Positions 55,895 to 64,000 of a stretch of DNA of 64,000 bases are shown piece after piece. Under the pieces are notes generated by a model. The model was not told the DNA's origin. It ran no database searches and worked only from the letters and a program-made list of their open reading frames with translations. How positions within the stretch are numbered: the stretch's first letter is position 1; each line of letters starts with the position of its first letter. Source of the stretch: Nocardia mangyaensis (GTDB taxonomy: Bacteria > Actinomycetota > Actinomycetes > Mycobacteriales > Mycobacteriaceae); the NCBI RefSeq assembly GCF_001886715.1, contig NZ_CP018082.1:5456001-5520000 (forward strand), given 5' to 3'. The position numbers were made by a program, and so were the translations under genes.

Positions 55895-56877
55895 ACCTTG
55901 ACTCCCGCCAGTTCCAGTGCGGCACGGGCCATTTCGGCTGTGGCTTCAGGGTCGGTCATGAGCAGCGGAACACTGCGCACCTCGACGCCGGGCACGTCGG
56001 CGGTGTCGGTGGAATGCACCAGCCAGCCGTCGAGGATGCCGGTGGCCGAGCGGGCACCGTAGTGGCGGCCGATCGCCTCGGCGGTGGACTCGACGCCGAT
56101 CACCGACAGGCACTCATCGGCCATGCCGCGCAACGGCTTTCCGTCGATCACCGGGGACAGCCCGATCACCTTGGCGTCGGTGGTGCGCAGCGCGCCCCTG
56201 ATCCCGGGGACGGAGAGGATCGCGCCGATGCTCACAACGGGGTTCGACGGGGCGAGCAACACCGCGTCAGCGGACGCTATGATATCGGTCACATTCGGGG
56301 CGGGAGAGGCTTGTTCGGCGCCGATCGAGGCGAATCCGTGGGTCGGGAGCGCCGCGCGGTACCGCACCCACCACTCCTGGAAGTGGATCGCGCGACGTTC
56401 GCCAGCATTGTCGGGATCGCTGACCACGACGTGGGTTTCGCAGCGATCGTCGGTCGCCGGGATCAGCCGCACGCCCGGCTGCCACCGATTGCACAGCGCT
56501 TCGGTGACCGCCGAGAGCGGGTATCCGGCGTTGAGCATCTCGGTGCGAATGAGGTGGGTGGCGATGTCGCGATCGCCCAGGCCGAACCAATCGGGCTGGG
56601 CGTTGTATTTCGCCAGCTCCTCTTTCGCGTGCCAGGTCTCGTTGCGGTGACCCCAGCCGCGCTCGGTGTCGATGCCGCCACCGAGGGTGTACATGCAGGT
56701 GTCGAGGTCGGGACAGATCCGGAGGCCGTGCATCCAGACGTCGTCACCGACGTTGACGATCGCGGAGATGTCGGCGTCGGGCAGCAGCTGCCGGACGCCC
56801 TGGAGGAAGCGGGCACCGCCCACGCCGCCGACCAGAACGGCGATCTCGGGCTCGCGCGCCGCGTGTTGTGCAGTCAC
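55891..56877 (-). CDS. fbiA: 2-phospho-L-lactate (enolpyruvyl) transferase FbiA
   Basis: A 328-residue enzyme that attaches the phospholactyl/phosphoenolpyruvyl moiety to the Fo deazaflavin to form (dehydro)F420-0. The family pattern is clear: [56 protein letters not shown] and [23 protein letters not shown] 56877 gives the usual start ([18 protein letters not shown]) and the frame open to 56934 shows no homology. It is divergent from whiB2 across a 357-base gap. Confidence 0.93.
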   Translation of the reverse strand: MTAQHAAREPEIAVLVGGVGGARFLQGVRQLLPDADISAIVNVGDDVWMHGLRICPDLDTCMYTLGGGIDTERGWGHRNETWHAKEELAKYNAQPDWFGLGDRDIATHLIRTEMLNAGYPLSAVTEALCNRWQPGVRLIPATDDRCETHVVVSDPDNAGERRAIHFQEWWVRYRAALPTHGFASIGAEQASPAPNVTDIIASADAVLLAPSNPVVSIGAILSVPGIRGALRTTDAKVIGLSPVIDGKPLRGMADECLSVIGVESTAEAIGRHYGARSATGILDGWLVHSTDTADVPGVEVRSVPLLMTDPEATAEMARAALELAGVKV

Positions 56878-57234
56878 AGGGTCACAGCCTATGCGGTGGC
56901 CGCTACCACTCGGTGCCCCGGCGAAGTTCAGCAAAGTAGCTGGTCATTTGCCACAACGGATAACAAGATCAACACGAAAGGCGGGTGTGGAGTGTAACGG
57001 AAGGGTGACGGCGGGTTGACCACCGGCAAGTGCGGCGTGTCTAATCACAGACATGTCATTCCGGTCACCGCGAAAAGGCATGACGCGGGGGCGTTTGCGA
57101 GCGGGTGTTGGCTCGCCGGAAGGCAGGCTCGGGGAAGCCCGCGAGACTACGTCGCGGTGTTGGGCCGTCGGGGTTCGAGTTGGTCCGACGGAAAGAATCA
57201 TTCTGCGCTAACACATGAGTGAGGAGGCGGAACG
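56878..57234 (+). promoter_or_regulatory. Divergent fbiA/whiB2 intergenic region with a whiB2 promoter
   Basis: Gene-free. TTGACC (57016-57021) and TCTAAT (57040-57045) with an 18-base spacer make a plausible promoter for whiB2, followed by the small inverted repeat TGTCT...AGACA (57039-57054 region) and a leader of about 180 bases. A 68-codon open frame at 57016-57222 lacks support. No IdeR, SAM or other riboswitch pattern is evident. Confidence 0.5.
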
Positions 57235-57612
57235 ATGACCGATGACATGGTCTCGCCGACCGATTCCACAGCAGGCGCAGCTCACGCTGTCTGCGCTGAA
57301 ACGAGCTGGCCGGAACCGGACGTGGTAAGCGAAGTCGCGGCCCCCCGGCTGAGTCTGGTCGTGACGGGCTTCGACGAGATGTTCGAGTCCATCGAGGAAC
57401 AGTGGCAAGAGCGCGCACTGTGCGCTCAGACAGACCCCGAGGCGTTCTTCCCCGAGAAGGGCGGCTCGACTCGTGAGGCGAAGCGAATCTGCTTGGGCTG
57501 TGAAGTACGCGATCAGTGCCTGGAATACGCACTGGCGCATGATGAACGTTTCGGTATCTGGGGCGGTCTCTCGGAACGAGAGCGTCGCAGGCTGAAGCGC
57601 GGAATCGGTTAA
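57235..57612 (+). CDS. whiB2: WhiB2-family iron-sulfur transcription factor
   Basis: A 125-residue WhiB-type protein that binds a [4Fe-4S] cluster and acts with sigma factors in cell-division and development control. The four cluster Cys are at about 63, 86, 89 and 95 (ALCAQ and ICLGCEVRDQC), followed by GIWGG at 107-111 and a basic C-terminus (ERERRRLKRGIG). The N-terminal ~50 residues are variable. The place near fbiA and manB matches mycobacterial whiB2. ATG 57235 follows GAGGAGGCGGAACG. Confidence 0.93.
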   Translation: MTDDMVSPTDSTAGAAHAVCAETSWPEPDVVSEVAAPRLSLVVTGFDEMFESIEEQWQERALCAQTDPEAFFPEKGGSTREAKRICLGCEVRDQCLEYALAHDERFGIWGGLSERERRRLKRGIG

Positions 57613-57730
57613 GTGACTGTTCGAAAGTAGACTCTCCAGGCCTGGCCCGGAGCCACGCAGGCGCAGTACGTCGGTGTCTCCGGGCGAACGCCCTTTTCAG
57701 ACGGTGCAGGCGAGAGAGCGGAGAAGTCCC

Positions 57731-58213
57731 ATGGCCCGATCCCGGCGTCATCCCCCGGCACCCACCGCACGCTCGGTGACCCGCCGAGGCCGAGGTGTTC
57801 GTGGCCCCATGCTCCCGCCGACGGTGCCCGCGTGGCGCACCAGGGGGCAGAAATTCGACCGGCTGGTGCTCGAGGCCTTCGCACCGCTGGACACCCGCTG
57901 GCACGACCGGCTCACCAAGCTCGACATCGCCGTCGACGACGTGCCGAAAATCCGTCCACTGCATCCCGATTCGGTCACCTGGCCGGACGAGGTGGTCGCC
58001 GACGGACCGGTGCCGCTGTCGCGACTGATTCCCGCCGGTGTCGACTCCCGTGGCGCGGCCACCCGGGCCAGGGTGGTGCTGTTCCGCAAGCCACTCGAAT
58101 TGCGCGCCGCCGATCCCGACGATCTGGTGGAACTGTTGCGCGAAGTGCTCGTGCAACAGATCGCGACCTATCTCGGCGTCGACCCGGACCTGATCGATCC
58201 AGAACCCGAATAG
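57731..58213 (+). CDS. Zincin-like (DUF1025) family protein with degenerate HExxH site
   Basis: A 160-residue protein of the metallopeptidase-like Zincin_1 (DUF1025) family. It has a basic Arg/Pro-rich N-terminus (about 30 residues), then the conserved ARVVLFRKPLELRAAD and a C-terminal LREVLVQQIATYLGVDPDLI. At the position where family members carry HExxH (for example HEIAHHFG), this protein reads QQIATYLG, so the metal-binding site is lost. ATG 57731 is used since it has a GAGAAGTCCC-type leader; Rv3259 in M. tuberculosis seems similar. It probably has a non-catalytic role. Confidence 0.72.
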   Translation: MARSRRHPPAPTARSVTRRGRGVRGPMLPPTVPAWRTRGQKFDRLVLEAFAPLDTRWHDRLTKLDIAVDDVPKIRPLHPDSVTWPDEVVADGPVPLSRLIPAGVDSRGAATRARVVLFRKPLELRAADPDDLVELLREVLVQQIATYLGVDPDLIDPEPE

Positions 58214-58347
58214 GCGAAACCTCCGCATCCGCTCCGGCCATGCGCGGTTTAGGGAACGCTGCCGCGACTGCGCCACTTGGGCGAAACCTCCGCATCCGCT
58301 CCGGCCATGCGCGGTTTAGGGAACGCTTTCGCGACTGTGTCCACTTT
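58213..58347. repeat. 67-bp tandem repeat (two copies)
   Basis: A unit beginning GGCGAAACCTCCGCATCCGC occurs at 58213 and again at 58280, with the next ~45 bases (CTCCGGCCATGCGCGGTTTA..) nearly identical; the copies differ at a few positions (for example GCCGCGACTG against TTCGCGACTG). It begins right at the stop of the preceding gene. Confidence 0.7.
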
Positions 58348-58384
58348 GGGGCGTGTCCGTATCCACTTTTACCGGCTGGAGGGT

Positions 58385-58390
58385 TAATCT
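58385..58390 (+). promoter_or_regulatory. -10 element TAATCT of the DUF3499 gene
   Basis: TAATCT is followed by seven bases and GTG 58398, consistent with a leaderless transcript. Confidence 0.45.
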
Positions 58391-58397
58391 CGACGTC

Positions 58398-58781
58398 GTG
58401 ATCCCCATGCGTCGTTGCTGCCGACCCGGCTGCAAGAACCCGGCTGTAGCGACGCTGACGTATGTGTACTCCGATTCGACCGCCGTCGTCGGACCACTGG
58501 CCACCGTCGCCGAACCACATTCCTGGGATCTGTGCGAAACCCACGCCTGCCGCATCACCGCCCCCAAAGGCTGGGAACTGGTGCGCCACGAAGGCGGCTT
58601 CTCCTCCAGCACACCCGACGACGACGATCTGACCGCCCTGGCCGAAGCCGTCCGTGAGGCCGGCCTGCGCCGCCGCCCCGGCGACCCGGACCAGCCCGGC
58701 TACCGCGACACCGCCCCCGCGGCCCCACGCACCACTCGCACCGGCCGCCGCGGCCACCTACGAGTCCTCCCCGACCCGTAA
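58398..58781 (+). CDS. DUF3499 family protein
   Basis: A 127-residue conserved actinobacterial protein (Rv3258c-like). The N-terminal Cys motif (RRCCRPGCKNPAVATLT) and later HSWDLCETHACRITAPKGWELVR suggest a zinc ribbon; the rest is basic and Pro/Arg-rich and probably disordered. GTG 58398 fits the -10 element seven bases upstream; ATG 58407, three codons in, is an alternative. Its place between the zincin-like gene and manB follows the mycobacterial order. Function unknown. Confidence 0.77.
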   Translation: MIPMRRCCRPGCKNPAVATLTYVYSDSTAVVGPLATVAEPHSWDLCETHACRITAPKGWELVRHEGGFSSSTPDDDDLTALAEAVREAGLRRRPGDPDQPGYRDTAPAAPRTTRTGRRGHLRVLPDP

Positions 58782-58824
58782 GCAATCCCGCCTCTCCGCG
58801 ACTTCAGGCCAGACCAGTCGGGAC

Positions 58825-58856
58825 CTCGACAGTACGTACAGGTCCTACCTGTCGAG
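58825..58856. repeat. Stem-loop CTCGACAG/CTGTCGAG
   Basis: CTCGACAG (58825-58832) pairs perfectly with CTGTCGAG (58849-58856) around a 16-base loop that itself contains TACGTA, upstream of manB. It may end the DUF3499 transcript or fold in a leader. Confidence 0.5.
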
Positions 58857-58881
58857 CGCACAGCTGGGAGGCGGCCGCTGA

Positions 58882-58914
58882 GTTACCCATGTACTCCCGA
58901 AATCAGTGGGTAAC
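58882..58914. repeat. Inverted repeat GTTACCCA/TGGGTAAC upstream of manB
   Basis: A perfect 8-bp inverted repeat with a 17-base spacer, 61 bases before the manB start and upstream of the -10-like TAGGGT (58963-58968). Its position fits an operator or a leader hairpin. Confidence 0.45.
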
Positions 58915-58974
58915 GTCGACTACCTGGCGGGTGCCTCGTCACCACCGAGCGACCGCGCCGTTTAGGGTAGAGCC

Positions 58975-60354
58975 ATGACGACTGTCGCGCGCTCCAGCGA
59001 ACTCGTGAACGCCGTGATCAAGGCCTATGACGTCCGCGGAGTGGTGGGCGAACAGATCGACGCGGGGTTCGTCGAAGACGTCGGCGCCTCCTTCGCCCGG
59101 TTGATGCGCGCCGAAGGCGCGACCCAGGTCGTGATCGGGCACGACATGCGCGAGTCCTCCCCCGCCCTGTCGCGGGCCTTCGCCGAAGGAGTGCAGGGGC
59201 AGGGCCTCGATGTGGTGCACATCGGGCTGGCTTCCACCGATCAGCTCTACTTCGCCTCCGGCCGGCTCGGCTGCCCCGGCGCCATGTTCACCGCCAGCCA
59301 CAACCCGGCCCGCTACAACGGCATCAAGCTGTGCCGGGCCAACGCGCTGCCGGTCGGGCAGGACACCGGACTGGCCACCATCGCCGCCGAGGTCGTCGAC
59401 GGCGTGCCCGCCTACGACGGCGCACCGGGCACCACGACCACCACCGATCTGCTCGACGACTACGCGAGCTTCCTGCGCGAGCTGGTGCCCCTCGACCAGA
59501 TCCGGCCGCTGACCATCGCGGTCGACGCGGGCAACGGCATGGGCGGGCACACGGTGCCCGCCGTGCTCGGCGCGCTCGGCCCGATCACCATCGTGCCGCT
59601 GTACTTCGAACTCGACGGCTCGTTCCCCAACCACGAGGCCAACCCGCTGGACCCGAAGAACCTGGTCGACCTGCAGGCGCTGGTCCGTTCCAGCGGGGCC
59701 GACATCGGCCTGGCCTTCGACGGCGACGCCGACCGCTGCTTCGTCGTCGACGAGCGCGGCGAGCCGGTCTCGCCCTCCGCGATCACCGCGCTGGTGGCCC
59801 AGCGCGAGCTGGCCAAGGAGCCGGGCGCGACCGTCATCCACAACCTGATCACCTCGCGAGCGGTGCCCGAACTGGTCGAGGAGCTGGGCGGCAAGCCGGT
59901 ACGCACCCGAGTCGGGCACTCGTTCATCAAGCAGGAGATGGCCTCGACCGGCGCGGTGTTCGGTGGCGAGCACTCCGCGCACTACTACTTCCGCGCCTTC
60001 TGGGGTGCCGACTCGGGCATGCTGGCCGCGCTGCACGTGCTGGCCGCCCTCGGTGAGGGTCAGCGGCCGGTCTCGGAGCTGATGGCCGCCTACGACGTCT
60101 ACGCGGCCTCCGGCGAGATCAACTCCACCGTCGCCGACGCCGCCGAGCGCACCGCGGCCGTGCTCGCCGCCTTCGCCGACCGCACGGAGTCGGTGGACCG
60201 TCTCGACGGCGTGACCGTCGATCTCGGCGACCACGCCTGGTTCAACCTGCGTGCCTCCAATACCGAACCACTGCTTCGGCTCAACGTCGAAGCCGGATCG
60301 CAGGCCGACGTAAACGCACTCGTGACCGAGATCCTGAGCATCGTCCGCGCCTGA
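58975..60354 (+). CDS. manB: Phosphomannomutase (ManB/PmmA)
   Basis: A 459-residue alpha-D-phosphohexomutase converting mannose-6-phosphate to mannose-1-phosphate for GDP-mannose, needed for mannolipids and glycans. The phosphoserine loop is TASHNP with Ser108, the metal loop DGDAD at about 249-253, the sugar-binding GGEHSAHYYFR and the C-terminal RASNTEP phosphate-binding loop. A -10-like TAGGGT lies six bases before the ATG, so the start may be leaderless. Its last nine codons are the start of a 96-bp tandem duplication (60325-60516). It precedes a TobH-like gene and manA. Confidence 0.94.
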   Translation: MTTVARSSELVNAVIKAYDVRGVVGEQIDAGFVEDVGASFARLMRAEGATQVVIGHDMRESSPALSRAFAEGVQGQGLDVVHIGLASTDQLYFASGRLGCPGAMFTASHNPARYNGIKLCRANALPVGQDTGLATIAAEVVDGVPAYDGAPGTTTTTDLLDDYASFLRELVPLDQIRPLTIAVDAGNGMGGHTVPAVLGALGPITIVPLYFELDGSFPNHEANPLDPKNLVDLQALVRSSGADIGLAFDGDADRCFVVDERGEPVSPSAITALVAQRELAKEPGATVIHNLITSRAVPELVEELGGKPVRTRVGHSFIKQEMASTGAVFGGEHSAHYYFRAFWGADSGMLAALHVLAALGEGQRPVSELMAAYDVYAASGEINSTVADAAERTAAVLAAFADRTESVDRLDGVTVDLGDHAWFNLRASNTEPLLRLNVEAGSQADVNALVTEILSIVRA

Positions 60355-60555
60355 CTGGGAAAATGAAACCAGTACAGGTGCGACCACATGTCCCAGACCA
60401 ACCAAACGGCTCTGTCCGATACCGAGATCCTGAGCATCGTCCGCGCCTGACTGGGAAAATGAAACCAGTACAGGTGCGACCACATGTCCCAGACCAAGCA
60501 GACGGCTCTGTTCGATTTCGAGATCGTGGGCATCGGCCGCGTCTGGCTGGAATAG
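60325..60555. repeat. 96-bp tandem duplication of the manB 3' end (two copies plus a decayed third)
   Basis: The unit starts in the last nine codons of manB at 60325 and recurs at 60421 with only a few differences, and a diverged third begins near 60517. The second copy still encodes TEILSIVRA followed by a stop. Within the unit CTGGGA and TCCCAG and other short palindromes could form a hairpin. Confidence 0.8.
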
Positions 60556-60628
60556 TGGAATCACAGACCTTGTATTCGCCGACGGCTCGGCGCACGACAC
60601 AGCGCGATGAGGGGAGGTGGAATCGGCG

Positions 60629-61852
60629 ATGATCGCTGGAACACCGGTATTCGACCTCGACGATGCCGCGTCGCTGGAGGCCGCCGACACCGGCGGCGCC
60701 TTACGCTCGGCCGCATCCGGCGGGGCCCAGGTGCGGGCGACGGCGGCCGCGGTCGCGGAGACCTCGCTCACCGAACGACTCGCCGAGCTGCGCCCGCGCA
60801 GTCTCGTGCTGGTCACCGGCTCGGGCCGGGCGACACGCGCGGCCGGACTCCTCGTCGCCACCCTGGGCGATCGGGCCGGGCTGCCGATCGTGCCGGTCAG
60901 CTCGCTGCCGCCCTGGGTCGGCCCGCTGGACGTGGTCCTGGTCGCCGGGGACGACGCGGGCGATCCCCGCCTGATCGATGCCGTCGATCGTGCGCTGCGC
61001 CGCAGTGCCGAAGTGGTGATCGCGGCGCCGAACGAAGGCCCACTGCGTGCGGTCGCGGCCGGTCGGGCGATCGTGCTCGAACCGAGGGTGCCGGTCCTCG
61101 ACCACAACCGGCTGCTGCGATTCCTCGCCGTGGGCATCGCGGTGCTGCGCGGCATCGACGCCCAGCGCAGCGGACCCGCTACCCCCGACCTCACCGCGCT
61201 GGCCGACATGCTCGACGCCGAGGCGCTGCGCGACGGCCCGCACAACGAGGTCTTCCACAACCCGGCCAAGACCCTGGCCGCGCGGATGCACGGGGTCGGC
61301 GTCGTGCTGGCCGGTGACTCCCCGGCCGCGGTCGAACTGGCCGGGCACGGCACCGAGGTGCTGTTGCAGTCGGCGGGCAGGCTGGCCTCGGCCGCCGATC
61401 TGGCCGACGTGGTCGCCGCGGTCGGTCGCCTGACCGCGGCCGCGGGCGGCAGCGCGCCGGGTTTCGATCCGCTGTTCCACGACGAGGAACTCGACGGCCC
61501 CGCGCCGGTCGACCGGGTGCGGGTCCTGGCGCTGAGCGTGCACCCCGATCAGGCCGCCGCCCGGCGCAAGCTGGCGGTGTTCGAGGGCACGGGCGCCGGA
61601 CTGGTCGATGCCGATCTGGTGCACGCCGATGTCGATGTGCTGCGGTCCCAGCTCGACGAGCCGGGCTCCGCACCGAGCACCGAGAGCGCGACCGCCGGCT
61701 CGGCGGCGGGGGGCGGCCATGGCAGCGAGCTCGAGCAGCTGGCCGTACTGGCCGTGCGCCTCGACATGGCCGCGGCCTATCTCCGACTGACCGGTGCGCG
61801 CGGTACGGCCGCGCCCGAGCCGGATCGATACCACGACGGGGGACGCTACTAG
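60629..61852 (+). CDS. TobH-like / SIS-domain-type protein between manB and manA
   Basis: A 407-residue protein equivalent to Rv3256c. The N-terminal half (LVLVTGSGRATRAAGLLVA and DVVLVAGDDAGDPRLIDAV) and middle VVIAAPNEGPLRAVAAGR resemble phosphosugar isomerase (SIS)-type folds; catalytic residues are unclear. ATG 60629 lies 11 bases after a GGGGAGG site; a GTG at 60617 abuts that site and is less likely. Its TAG overlaps the manA GTG start (TAGTG). Position between two mannose-activation genes implies a role in mannose metabolism. Confidence 0.82.
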   Translation: MIAGTPVFDLDDAASLEAADTGGALRSAASGGAQVRATAAAVAETSLTERLAELRPRSLVLVTGSGRATRAAGLLVATLGDRAGLPIVPVSSLPPWVGPLDVVLVAGDDAGDPRLIDAVDRALRRSAEVVIAAPNEGPLRAVAAGRAIVLEPRVPVLDHNRLLRFLAVGIAVLRGIDAQRSGPATPDLTALADMLDAEALRDGPHNEVFHNPAKTLAARMHGVGVVLAGDSPAAVELAGHGTEVLLQSAGRLASAADLADVVAAVGRLTAAAGGSAPGFDPLFHDEELDGPAPVDRVRVLALSVHPDQAAARRKLAVFEGTGAGLVDADLVHADVDVLRSQLDEPGSAPSTESATAGSAAGGGHGSELEQLAVLAVRLDMAAAYLRLTGARGTAAPEPDRYHDGGRY

Positions 61853-63072
61853 TGCAGGAACTCGTTGGTGCGCTGCGTTCTTACGCATGGGGATCGCGCA
61901 CCGCGCTCGCTCAGCTGTGCGGCAGGCCGGTGCCCTCGGCCCATCCCGAGGCCGAACTCTGGTTCGGAGCGCACCCGGCCGATCCCGCGCACATCAAGAC
62001 CAACGGCAACACCCGCTCGTTGCTCGCGGTGCTCGATGCCGATCCGGTCCACGAACTCGGGCCGGTCGCCGAGGCCTTCGGTGACCGGCTGCCGTTCCTG
62101 CTCAAGATCCTGGCCGCCGAGGAACCGCTGTCGCTGCAGGCCCATCCCAGTTCGGCGCAGGCACGGGCCGGTTTCGAGCGGGAGAACCGCACCGGGGTGC
62201 CGTTGGACTCGCCGCTGCGCAACTACCGCGACGACAGCCACAAGCCGGAGCTGGTCGTCGCGCTCGAACGGTTCGAGGCGCTGGCCGGGTTCCGCGATCC
62301 GCACCGCACCGTCGACCTGCTGCGCGCGCTGAACGTCCCCGGGCTCAATGTCTACGCCGAACTGCTTGCCGCTCAGCCCGATTCGGCGGGTCTGCGGACG
62401 CTGTTCACCACCTGGATCACGCTGCCGCCCGCCGCGCTGTCGGCGCTGCTGCCCACCGTGCTCGAAGGGTGTGTGCGCTACCTGTCCGGGAAGGGCGCAC
62501 GCGAGTTCACCGCCGAGGTTCGCACCGCACTCGAGCTGGCCGAGGTCTATCCCGGCGACGCGGGCGTGCTGGCCGCGCTGCTGCTCAACCGGCTGACCCT
62601 CGAACCCGGGCAGGCGCTGTTCCTGGCAGCCGGAAATCTGCACGCCTACCTGCGCGGGGTCGGCGTGGAGATCATGGCCAACTCCGACAACGTGCTGCGT
62701 GGTGGGCTCACCCCCAAGCACGTCGACGTGCCGGAACTGCTGCGGGTGCTCGACTTCGAACCCATCGACCTGCCGATCATCGAACCCGAGCCGGGCGGGG
62801 ACGGTGGCGTCCGGTACCGCACGCCCGCACCGGAGTTCGCGCTGTGCCGGTTCGATCTGCCCGCCGGCGCCGAACCGGTGGTACTGGCCGATGCCGGGCC
62901 CGGGATCGTGTTGTGCACCGAGGGCACGGTCGAGCTGTTCCAGAACGGGCGCGTGCTCACCGTCGAGCGGGGTGGTGCGGCCTGGATCTCCGCGGCCGAC
63001 ACCGATATCCGCGCTCGCGCGATCCGTGGGGCCGCGCAGTTGTTCAGCGCGTGCGTCGGTAATCACCACTGA
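61852..63072 (+). CDS. manA: Mannose-6-phosphate isomerase, class I
   Basis: A 406-residue zinc isomerase interconverting fructose-6-phosphate and mannose-6-phosphate. The zinc-binding LSLQAHPSSAQAR (Gln/His), HKPELVVAL (Glu) and NLHAYLRGVGVEIMANSDNVLRGGLTPKHVD (His/Arg) regions are intact, all typical of type I enzymes. GTG 61852 overlaps the previous TAG. Together with manB it funnels hexose phosphate into GDP-mannose for phosphatidylinositol mannosides and lipoarabinomannan-type glycans. Confidence 0.94.
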   Translation: MQELVGALRSYAWGSRTALAQLCGRPVPSAHPEAELWFGAHPADPAHIKTNGNTRSLLAVLDADPVHELGPVAEAFGDRLPFLLKILAAEEPLSLQAHPSSAQARAGFERENRTGVPLDSPLRNYRDDSHKPELVVALERFEALAGFRDPHRTVDLLRALNVPGLNVYAELLAAQPDSAGLRTLFTTWITLPPAALSALLPTVLEGCVRYLSGKGAREFTAEVRTALELAEVYPGDAGVLAALLLNRLTLEPGQALFLAAGNLHAYLRGVGVEIMANSDNVLRGGLTPKHVDVPELLRVLDFEPIDLPIIEPEPGGDGGVRYRTPAPEFALCRFDLPAGAEPVVLADAGPGIVLCTEGTVELFQNGRVLTVERGGAAWISAADTDIRARAIRGAAQLFSACVGNHH

Positions 63073-63205
63073 ACCCGGACCAGGCTGTTGCCGCACGAGC
63101 GTATCCGCCGCCGCGGACGAGACAGCGGCTGGTGCCGCCGCGGTTCGGGCGACACGATGAGTGGGTCGGCGGTGCGTCCGGGGACTGGCGGTAGCGTGCC
63201 CGGGT

Positions 63206-64000
63206 ATGGCCGCCGAAGGTGGAGACAGCAGGATCGCGATCCTCGCCGCGCTCGGGGCGAACGCGGGGATCATGGTCGCGAAGTTCCTCGGCGCGTTCAT
63301 CACGGGCTCGTCGTCGATGCTGGCCGAGGCGGTGCACTCGGTGGCCGACACCGGCAACGAGGCGCTGCTGTTGGTCGGGCGCAAGGGCGCCGAGCAGCGG
63401 CCGGACACGCTGCATCCGTTCGGGTACTCGCGCAACCGCTACTTCTACTCCTTCGTCGTGGCGCTGGTGCTGTTCACGATGGGCTGCCTGTTCGCCGTGA
63501 ACGAGGCGATCCACAAGATCCGCTTCCCGGAGGAGATCTCCTCCCCCGCGGTCGCCTTCGTCATCCTCGGCGTGTCGATGGTGTTGGAGGCGGCCAGTTT
63601 CCGCACCGCGCGCAAGCAGTCGGCGCCGTTGAAGGGCAAGCATTCCTGGTGGCATTTCATCCGCAACACCCGTAATCCCGAACTGCCGGTGGTGTTGCTC
63701 GAGGACGCGGGCGCGCTGACCGGCCTGGTGTTCGCACTCGGCGGAGTGAGTCTGACGGTGCTCACCGGCAACGCGGTCTGGGACGGCATCGGCACCCTGC
63801 TCATCGGCCTGTTGCTCGGGGTGAACGCCATCGTGCTGATCATCGAGACCAAGAGCCTGCTGATCGGCGAGGGCGCAACAGCCAAGGAGGGCACCGCGAT
63901 TCACGCCGCGCTGCTCGCCGACCCGCGCATCCTGCGCGTCATCCGCGTCCAGACCCAGTACCTCGGCCCCGAGGACCTGCTGGTCAACGCCAAGATCGCC
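63206..64000 (+). CDS. Cation diffusion facilitator (CDF) transporter, 3' end outside window
   Basis: The first 265 codons of a metal efflux protein of the CDF family. Conserved helices begin IAILAALGANAGIMVAKF, with the metal-binding HxxxD pattern in SSMLAEAVHSVADTGNEALLL and the later LLEDAGALTGLVF (a second D-x-x-x-pattern), and the inter-helix HPFGYSRNRYFYSFV. The C-terminal cytosolic domain has begun (RVIRVQTQYLGPEDLLVN) and the frame runs off position 64000. Start ATG 63206; metal (Zn/Fe/Mn) not determinable. Confidence 0.9.
   Translation, partial: MAAEGGDSRIAILAALGANAGIMVAKFLGAFITGSSSMLAEAVHSVADTGNEALLLVGRKGAEQRPDTLHPFGYSRNRYFYSFVVALVLFTMGCLFAVNEAIHKIRFPEEISSPAVAFVILGVSMVLEAASFRTARKQSAPLKGKHSWWHFIRNTRNPELPVVLLEDAGALTGLVFALGGVSLTVLTGNAVWDGIGTLLIGLLLGVNAIVLIIETKSLLIGEGATAKEGTAIHAALLADPRILRVIRVQTQYLGPEDLLVNAKIA

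Noticed and set aside
57016..57222. 68-codon frame upstream of whiB2
   Set aside because: It overlaps the whiB2 promoter, no ribosome binding site or family likeness; probably leader sequence.
60325..60555. Considered as a CRISPR array
   Set aside because: Tandem 96-bp units without distinct spacers, containing gene-derived sequence; no cas genes in the window.
58939..61353. 804-codon minus-strand frame over manB and the tobH-like gene
   Set aside because: Antisense shadow; its internal repeat (VVAPVLVSFSQSGADDAQ) only reflects the 96-bp DNA duplication.

Overview
The window is high-GC actinobacterial DNA, most likely from a Nocardia or close relative. I infer this from the lysine N6-hydroxylase for a mycobactin/nocobactin-type siderophore, the F420 genes fbiA/fbiB, whiB2, mtrAB-lpqB, SecA1 without a C-terminal zinc motif, two alkB genes, DesA3-type desaturases and the many one- to four-base start/stop overlaps. 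The housekeeping order (SRAP, aroA, rsgA, then secA, hpf, comF, lpqB, mtrB, mtrA, tmk, ahcY, TetR, rubredoxins, alkB, then the fbi, whiB2 and man genes) resembles, from memory, the Rv3226c-Rv3262 neighbourhood of Mycobacterium tuberculosis. This appears to be a conserved backbone with insertions.

Region by region: 1-9630 (minus strand) is iron acquisition. Six overlapping genes encode two exporter-type ABC half transporters (IrtAB-like), two FecCD permeases, a FecE-type ATPase and a siderophore-interacting flavoreductase cut by the window edge. Upstream are a secreted protein with an IdeR-like box and the lysine hydroxylase. 9758-12936 is backbone (SRAP peptidase, aroA, RsgA-like GTPase). 12965-31440 looks like accessory DNA. 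It holds a secreted Ig-like protein, an orphan resolvase-like protein, a DJ-1/PfpI protein, a five-gene Opp/Nik-type importer (15952-20881) and a lipid-type biosynthetic cluster (20955-27254: P450, two OleA-like ketosynthases, small membrane protein, glycosyltransferase, OleC-like adenylating enzyme). It ends in a toxin-antitoxin-rich stretch (vapBC, a BrnT-like pair, a Uma2 nuclease and a decayed vapC) that also contains a PapA5-like acyltransferase.

31489-43001 returns to the backbone: secA, a WS/DGAT-like acyltransferase, a ferredoxin reductase, two membrane desaturases, bluB, hpf and comF. Three promoters in this stretch share the inverted repeat TACG-N4-CGTA, suggesting one regulator for lipid storage and desaturation. 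43035-48115 is lpqB-mtrB-mtrA-tmk. 48668-53770 is ahcY plus two alkB genes, two rubredoxins and a TetR regulator. 53968-56877 is the F420 operon with a NUDIX hydrolase. 57235-64000 is whiB2, a degenerate zincin, a DUF3499 protein, manB, a TobH-like protein, manA and a cation efflux protein cut by the window end.

Several genes (P450, vapB, the BrnT-like toxin, second desaturase, DUF3499, manB) have a -10-like hexamer ending 6-8 bases before the start codon, which fits leaderless transcripts. The features most worth following up are the OleA/OleC-like cluster lacking an OleD gene, the TACG-N4-CGTA regulon, the 96-bp tandem duplication of the manB end and the degraded small gene inside the ketosynthase operon.
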